From an uncultured Pleurocapsa sp. (lineage in GTDB: Bacteria > Cyanobacteriota > Cyanobacteriia > Cyanobacteriales > Xenococcaceae), in the NCBI GenBank assembly GCA_937884735.1, contig CAKZYI010000793.1, forward strand, positions 1 to 9,059: DNA of 9,059 bases. The letters run 5' to 3'. Below the pieces are notes generated by a model. That model saw only the letters and a list, made by a program, of their open reading frames with translations. It made no database searches and had not been told where the DNA came from. The translations under genes and the position numbers were made by a program. This document shows, one piece after another, positions 5,678 through 9,059 of the stretch. How positions within the stretch are numbered: the stretch's first letter is position 1; each line of letters opens with the position of its first letter.

Positions 5678-6175
5678 ATGACACCGATTGACTGGCTAAT
5701 TGTCGTAGTATATTTCATCCTGACTATAGGATTAGGAATATTTCTTTCCCGTAAGGCTTCCAAAAGCATGGAGGACTTTTTTGTCTCAGGGCGATCGCTT
5801 CCTTGGTGGTTAGCGGGTACAAGTATGGCTGCGACAACATTTCCCATCGATACCCCTTTATATATCTGCGGCGTAGTATCTAGTCGGGGAATTGCAGGAA
5901 ATTGGGAATGGTGGAGTTTTGGCATATCCCACGTAATTTTGATTTATATTTTCTCTCGTCTGTGGCGGCGATCGGAAATTGTCACCGACGCGGAGTTAAC
6001 CGAGATGCGCTACAGTGGTAAAACTGCTGCAATTTTGCGGGGAACAAAGGCTTTTTTATTTGCTTTACCCATTAACTGTATTGGGATTGGTTATGCCATG
6101 CTTGCAATGGTTAAAGTAGTAGATGCCTTAGAATTATGGCAGAGTTTGGGCATAGATCCTGGGGAAAATATCTAA
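5678..6175 (+). CDS. N-terminal part of split SSS-family symporter
   Basis: This 165-residue product begins at the ATG at 5678. Hydrophobic segments lie at about 5-23, 41-63, 79-95 and 120-147. The stretch MEDFFVSGRSLPWWLAGTSM (31-50) is the conserved run into the second helix of many SSS proteins, and the sodium-site helix with its DTP follows. LTEMRYSGK at 107-115 is the family loop motif. It ends at TAA after GIDPGENI. A protein this short contains only the first four or so of the usual 13-14 helices and cannot form the inverted-repeat transport core, so it should be non-functional alone. A HIP1 octamer lies at 5791. Confidence 0.78.
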   Translation: MTPIDWLIVVVYFILTIGLGIFLSRKASKSMEDFFVSGRSLPWWLAGTSMAATTFPIDTPLYICGVVSSRGIAGNWEWWSFGISHVILIYIFSRLWRRSEIVTDAELTEMRYSGKTAAILRGTKAFLFALPINCIGIGYAMLAMVKVVDALELWQSLGIDPGENI

Positions 6176-6184
6176 ATATGGAGT

Positions 6185-7462
6185 GTGATCGGAGTTAGTC
6201 TGTTTGTTCTCTTGTATTCTGGCTTTTCAGGGCTTTGGGGCGTAGTTACGACCGATTTCTTTCAGTTCTTTTTGGCTTTACTTGGCGCGATCGCCGTTGC
6301 TATTGTAGCAGTTAATCATGTAGGGGGAATACACGAACTTATTCCCCAGGTGCGAGCAGCAAGTGATATTGATGTCCTGTCCTTTTTTCCTTTGCAATTT
6401 AGCAACGGCAGCTTTGGGTGGAGTGATGCAGCAGTAATTACCGCCACTACCTTCTCTGCCTATTTATTTGTCCAGTGGTGGTCATTTCGTCGTAGTGATG
6501 GAGGAGGAGAATTTATTCAACGTTTAGCTGCAGCCAAGACGGAAGAGGAAGCAGAAAAGTCCTCCTGGTTTTTTAATATCCTCCATTATGGAATTCGCAC
6601 TTGGCCTTGGATTATAGTAGCCTTGGTAGCAATGGTAATTTATCCCGACTTACAAGATAAAGAGTTGGGTTATCCCAAGCTGATGCTAGAGTTTTTGCCC
6701 CCCGTGATGTTGGGTTTGGTAGTGACTTCTTTGATCGCAGCCTTTATGAGTACGGTTTCTACTTCGATTAACTGGGGTGCATCCTATTTAACTAACGATC
6801 TTTATCGTCGTTTTATCAAACCCGAAGCCACACAGGCAGAGTTGGTAATGATAGGAAGAATAGCTTCTATATTAGTTACCGTATTAGGCGCGATCGCAGC
6901 TTTATATGCTACCAATATTACAACAGTCTTCCGTTTAGTAATTGCGATCGGTACAGGGCCAGGATTAGTATTGATCCTACGTTGGTTTTGGTGGCGAATT
7001 AATGCAGCAGCAGAATTAGCAGCAATGGTTGGTGGTTTTGTAATTGGGCTGATTGCCAGTATTAATCCTAGCTTTAATCAAATGTTTCCTGACTTTGGCT
7101 ACAAGCTCTTATTTATTTCTGGTACAACCGCCATACTCTGGATTACGGTAATGTATCTTACTCCTCCAGAATCCGATGAAACTCTTGATCGCTTTTATAC
7201 TAAGGTTCAACCAGGGGGCATTGGTTGGAATAAACAAAAAATAAGAACAGGTATTCAACCAGCACAGGATTTGACCCAAGACTTGCTAAAGGTAGTTGCT
7301 GCTAGCTTATTGCTATTTGGCTCGATGTTTGCAATTGGCGGATTTTTATTATTACAATCCCTTACAGGTTGGATATCTTTGATAGTTGCCGTTATCGGTG
7401 GTTTTTGGTTGCGTCAACTAAACAAACACAAGCCTATATCAATGCCTCGACCTGGACTTTGA
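6185..7462 (+). CDS. C-terminal part of split SSS-family symporter
   Basis: The frame continues that of the upstream part, and codons 6176-6184 (I, W, S) also look like symporter sequence. The only nearby start codon is the GTG at 6185. GGAG at 6180-6183 is too close to it to serve as a normal ribosome site, and the next in-frame ATG is about 150 codons downstream. The 425 residues include YSGFSGLWGVVTTDFFQF (11-28) and AAFMSTVSTSINWGASYLTN (185-204). The latter is a hallmark SSS segment whose Ser/Thr residues belong to the family sodium site. About ten further hydrophobic helices follow. There is no other disruption through to the TGA. HIP1 octamers lie at 6287 and 6890. Translation of this half alone is uncertain. 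Confidence 0.75.
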   Translation: MIGVSLFVLLYSGFSGLWGVVTTDFFQFFLALLGAIAVAIVAVNHVGGIHELIPQVRAASDIDVLSFFPLQFSNGSFGWSDAAVITATTFSAYLFVQWWSFRRSDGGGEFIQRLAAAKTEEEAEKSSWFFNILHYGIRTWPWIIVALVAMVIYPDLQDKELGYPKLMLEFLPPVMLGLVVTSLIAAFMSTVSTSINWGASYLTNDLYRRFIKPEATQAELVMIGRIASILVTVLGAIAALYATNITTVFRLVIAIGTGPGLVLILRWFWWRINAAAELAAMVGGFVIGLIASINPSFNQMFPDFGYKLLFISGTTAILWITVMYLTPPESDETLDRFYTKVQPGGIGWNKQKIRTGIQPAQDLTQDLLKVVAASLLLFGSMFAIGGFLLLQSLTGWISLIVAVIGGFWLRQLNKHKPISMPRPGL

Positions 7463-7543
7463 AATAATGCGAATTCGCGTGGAAGCTGAAAGCCTTACTA
7501 AACAAACAACTCAAAAACTACTTTTTCTATGCTAGTTTGTTGA

Positions 7544-7569
7544 TTTAAAAGATTGAAAAATCTCTTAAA
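7544..7569. terminator. AT-rich hairpin with 11-bp stem and GAAA loop
   Basis: TTTAAAAGATT (7544-7554) pairs with AATCTCTTAAA (7559-7569), with one mismatch and a GAAA loop. It lies 81 bp past the symporter stop. It may terminate or stabilise that transcript, but it is AT-rich and lacks a clean T-tract. Confidence 0.4.
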
Positions 7570-7570
7570 A

Positions 7571-7601
7571 GCTAATGGCTAATGGCTAATAGCTGATAGC
7601 T
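7571..7601. repeat. Heptamer tandem repeat (GCTAATG-type, four units)
   Basis: Units GCTAATG, GCTAATG, GCTAATA and GCTGATA run head to tail, followed by a partial GCT. This is the form of the short tandemly repeated heptamers found between cyanobacterial genes. It begins one base after the hairpin at 7544-7569. No coding role is apparent. Confidence 0.75.
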
Positions 7602-7761
7602 ATCCTAACAAATCAATCCTGTTAACCCGAACTGACGTTGAAATAAGTAATGAGTGATGGAAAGTTGATAACACGCGATGTGCAACTTGTAGAATTAACT
7701 TTCTTTCCCCTTGTGAAACGGGGCTGGGACTTTCAAAAGTCGCACAGGACATCGATAATAT

Positions 7762-9059
7762 TTAATCCATGCACATAAACTCTTCGCCAATAGTAGGATG
7801 AATACCAAAAGAGTCATCTAATTCCTGCTTGGTAATTCCCTTGCCAAAAGCAACACCCAAACATTGAATCATGTCAGCAGCATGTTCTCCCACCATGTGT
7901 ATGCCGACAATCTTTTCTTGTTCTCCTGCCACGACAAACTTGATCGTAACCTGTTCTTGTTCAGCCTCATCAGCCAGACTATAAAGCATGGGAGTAGTGC
8001 GATCGCAATAGATTTTTACATCGTCGTATTTATCCTTTGCTGTTGATTCGCTCAAACCAATGGTTGCTGCTTCTGGACGAGAAAATACGGCTGAAGGTAC
8101 GGTGTCGTAATCAATCTGTTTTGGTTGTTTGCCATAAAGAGTTTCTACTACCGCCTCTGCTTCTGCTTTGGCAACAGGAGTTAGGGGAATGCGGTTTATA
8201 CAGTCTCCTACTGCATAAATATCTTTATTTTGAGTACGACAGTACTTGTCTACTTCGATCTCTCCTTTTTCTCCTGTTTTAACTCCCGCTTTTTCTAAAT
8301 TGAGGCTTTTGGTATTCGGTGCGCGTCCTGTGGCAAGTAATACTTTGTCAGCAATAATAGCTTTATCGTTGTCCAGATATAGTTTTAGTTTATCCCCATC
8401 CTGCTCGATTTTTTCGGCAGTAGTTTCGCCAATAAATTCTATCCCGCGATCGACTAATCCTTTTTGGACAGTGGTTCTAAGTTCATCATCAAATCCTGAT
8501 AAAATTAGCTTGCTAGTGTCCATAAACACTACTTCTGAGCCAAAAGCGCGCATCATGCTGGCAAATTCTACGCCAATATAGCCGCCGCCAACAATAGCTA
8601 GCTTGTTAGGAATTTGTTCTAACTGAAACATCCCACGGGAGGTTATGGCTAGGTCACTACCAGGAAAGTCTGGCTTGATAGGATGCCCTCCTACCGCAAT
8701 TAAAATCTTATCGGCAGTAATTTCGCGCTCCTTTACTTCAACAGTCAGCTGATCGACAAATTTGGCATCACCGTAGATCAGATCGATACCCTTTTCGGCA
8801 AAGGTTTCCTTAAACGAATCACTGATTGCATCTAAACGATTGTGAATTTTTTTCATCAATGCCGACCAGTCAATCTTGCGATCGCATTTTTCCCAACCAT
8901 AACTACCTGCCAAAGATTCTTGCAGAGCAAAATCCGCAGCATACACCATCAGCTTCTTGGGAGTACAGCCTCGATTGAGACAAGTACCGCCACCCGTCTC
9001 TCTTTCACTTACAGCCACCTTCATTCCATAGCTAGCGGCTTTCTTAACTGCCGCCATAC
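7762..9059 (-). CDS. gor: Glutathione-reductase-like FAD-dependent disulfide oxidoreductase (5' end outside window)
   Basis: The frame runs off the right edge. The ATG at 9055-9057 is internal, because the preceding bases fit the Gly of the FAD-binding GxGxxG segment; roughly 20 N-terminal residues are missing. Numbering from that Met, the redox pair is C26 and C31 in GTCLNRGCTPKK. The nucleotide-binding motif is GGGYIGVE at 157-164. The second FAD motif is TQNKDIYAVGD at 275-285. The active-site HPTIGEE is at 420-426 (H420, E425). The C-terminal dimer domain favours glutathione reductase over dihydrolipoamide dehydrogenase, through TPVAKAEAEA and GIHPTIGEEF. The family reduces glutathione disulfide in the cytoplasm. 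Unusually, the region that selects NADPH reads FMDTSKLILSGFD (178-190), with an acidic D180 and no arginines, so cofactor use may differ. The product ends MCMD. HIP1 octamers lie at 7999 and 8878. Confidence 0.85.
   Translation of the reverse strand, partial: MAAVKKAASYGMKVAVSERETGGGTCLNRGCTPKKLMVYAADFALQESLAGSYGWEKCDRKIDWSALMKKIHNRLDAISDSFKETFAEKGIDLIYGDAKFVDQLTVEVKEREITADKILIAVGGHPIKPDFPGSDLAITSRGMFQLEQIPNKLAIVGGGYIGVEFASMMRAFGSEVVFMDTSKLILSGFDDELRTTVQKGLVDRGIEFIGETTAEKIEQDGDKLKLYLDNDKAIIADKVLLATGRAPNTKSLNLEKAGVKTGEKGEIEVDKYCRTQNKDIYAVGDCINRIPLTPVAKAEAEAVVETLYGKQPKQIDYDTVPSAVFSRPEAATIGLSESTAKDKYDDVKIYCDRTTPMLYSLADEAEQEQVTIKFVVAGEQEKIVGIHMVGEHAADMIQCLGVAFGKGITKQELDDSFGIHPTIGEEFMCMD

Larger units (their letters stand above)
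5678..7462 (+). pseudogene. Sodium:solute symporter (SSS family) gene interrupted by one in-frame TAA
   Basis: The frame from 5678 to the TGA at 7460-7462 has 594 codons including the final stop, and one internal TAA at 6173-6175. Both sides encode SSS-family sequence in the same frame: the N-terminal helices upstream, the remaining core and C-terminal helices downstream. The combined length suits a complete SSS transporter. The family couples sodium entry to uptake of sugars, amino acids, vitamins or similar solutes; no motif here fixes the substrate. Coding quality after the stop is good, so any inactivation is recent. Sequence error, or readthrough to a full transporter, are alternatives. 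Confidence 0.65.
7463..7761. other. 299-bp non-coding region between convergent symporter and reductase genes
   Basis: I see no gene here. It holds a 10-bp palindrome GCGAATTCGC (7469-7478), the hairpin and heptamer repeats listed separately, and a lone TAATGAG (7648-7654). Close to the reductase stop are two small inverted repeats: CCCC/GGGG arms at 7707-7710 and 7720-7723, and GACTTT/AAAGTC at 7728-7741. These could end reductase transcription on the minus strand, but neither is followed by a T-tract. Confidence 0.6.

Noticed and set aside
4007..6175. TAA reassigned to a sense codon in this genome
   Set aside because: The membrane-protein and reductase genes end on TAA at natural family-length C-termini, so a general reassignment does not fit.
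7864..8581. Plus-strand open frames at 7864-8046, 8037-8282 and 8246-8581
   Set aside because: They lie antisense within the well-supported reductase gene and have low-quality, Leu/Ser-rich products.
7762..9059. Dihydrolipoamide dehydrogenase or mercuric reductase instead of glutathione reductase
   Set aside because: CLNRGC resembles those families, but TPKKLMVYA, GRAPNTKSL and the HPTIGEEF C-terminus fit glutathione reductase better. The doubt is kept in the confidence.

Overview
The window looks like chromosomal DNA from a cyanobacterium. It is AT-rich, with nine perfect copies of the HIP1 octamer GCGATCGC (starts 452, 880, 2521, 4548, 5791, 6287, 6890, 7999, 8878), about one per kb. It also carries short heptamer repeats and a NACHT ATPase gene ending in a long pentapeptide-repeat tail. 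Genus cannot be assigned from sequence alone.

Layout. (1) 1-1307: a divergent pair, a nicotinamidase/isochorismatase-like hydrolase (minus, runs off the left edge) and an NrtR-type Nudix/winged-helix regulator (plus). Two operator-like sites, each GTGT-N7-ACAC, sit between them with centres 32 bp apart. This reads as an NAD(P)-metabolism regulatory locus. (2) 1359-2296: two minus-strand genes, a 72-residue winged-helix-like protein followed by an unrecognised membrane protein. (3) 2516-5584: a large plus-strand gene with an N-terminal helix-turn-helix, a NACHT NTPase core and 33 pentapeptide repeats, interrupted in frame by a TAA at 4007. (4) 5678-7462: a sodium:solute symporter (SSS) gene, also interrupted by one in-frame TAA at 6173. 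(5) 7463-7761: a non-coding stretch with an 11-bp-stem hairpin and heptamer repeats. (6) 7762-9059: a glutathione-reductase-like flavoenzyme (minus, runs off the right edge).

The most notable observation is that two neighbouring large genes are each split by a single in-frame TAA, with the frame preserved on both sides. Recent nonsense mutation, sequence error and readthrough all remain possible. The best candidate for an undescribed system is the HTH-NACHT-pentapeptide protein, an NLR-like STAND ATPase of the kind linked to phage defence. It lies head to head with the winged-helix/membrane-protein pair across a shared 219-bp intergenic region that contains an ordered cluster of AGTT/AACT half-sites upstream of a TATAAT box. 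A defence role is inference from architecture and context, not something the sequence proves. The reductase appears to lack the usual NADPH-selecting residues.
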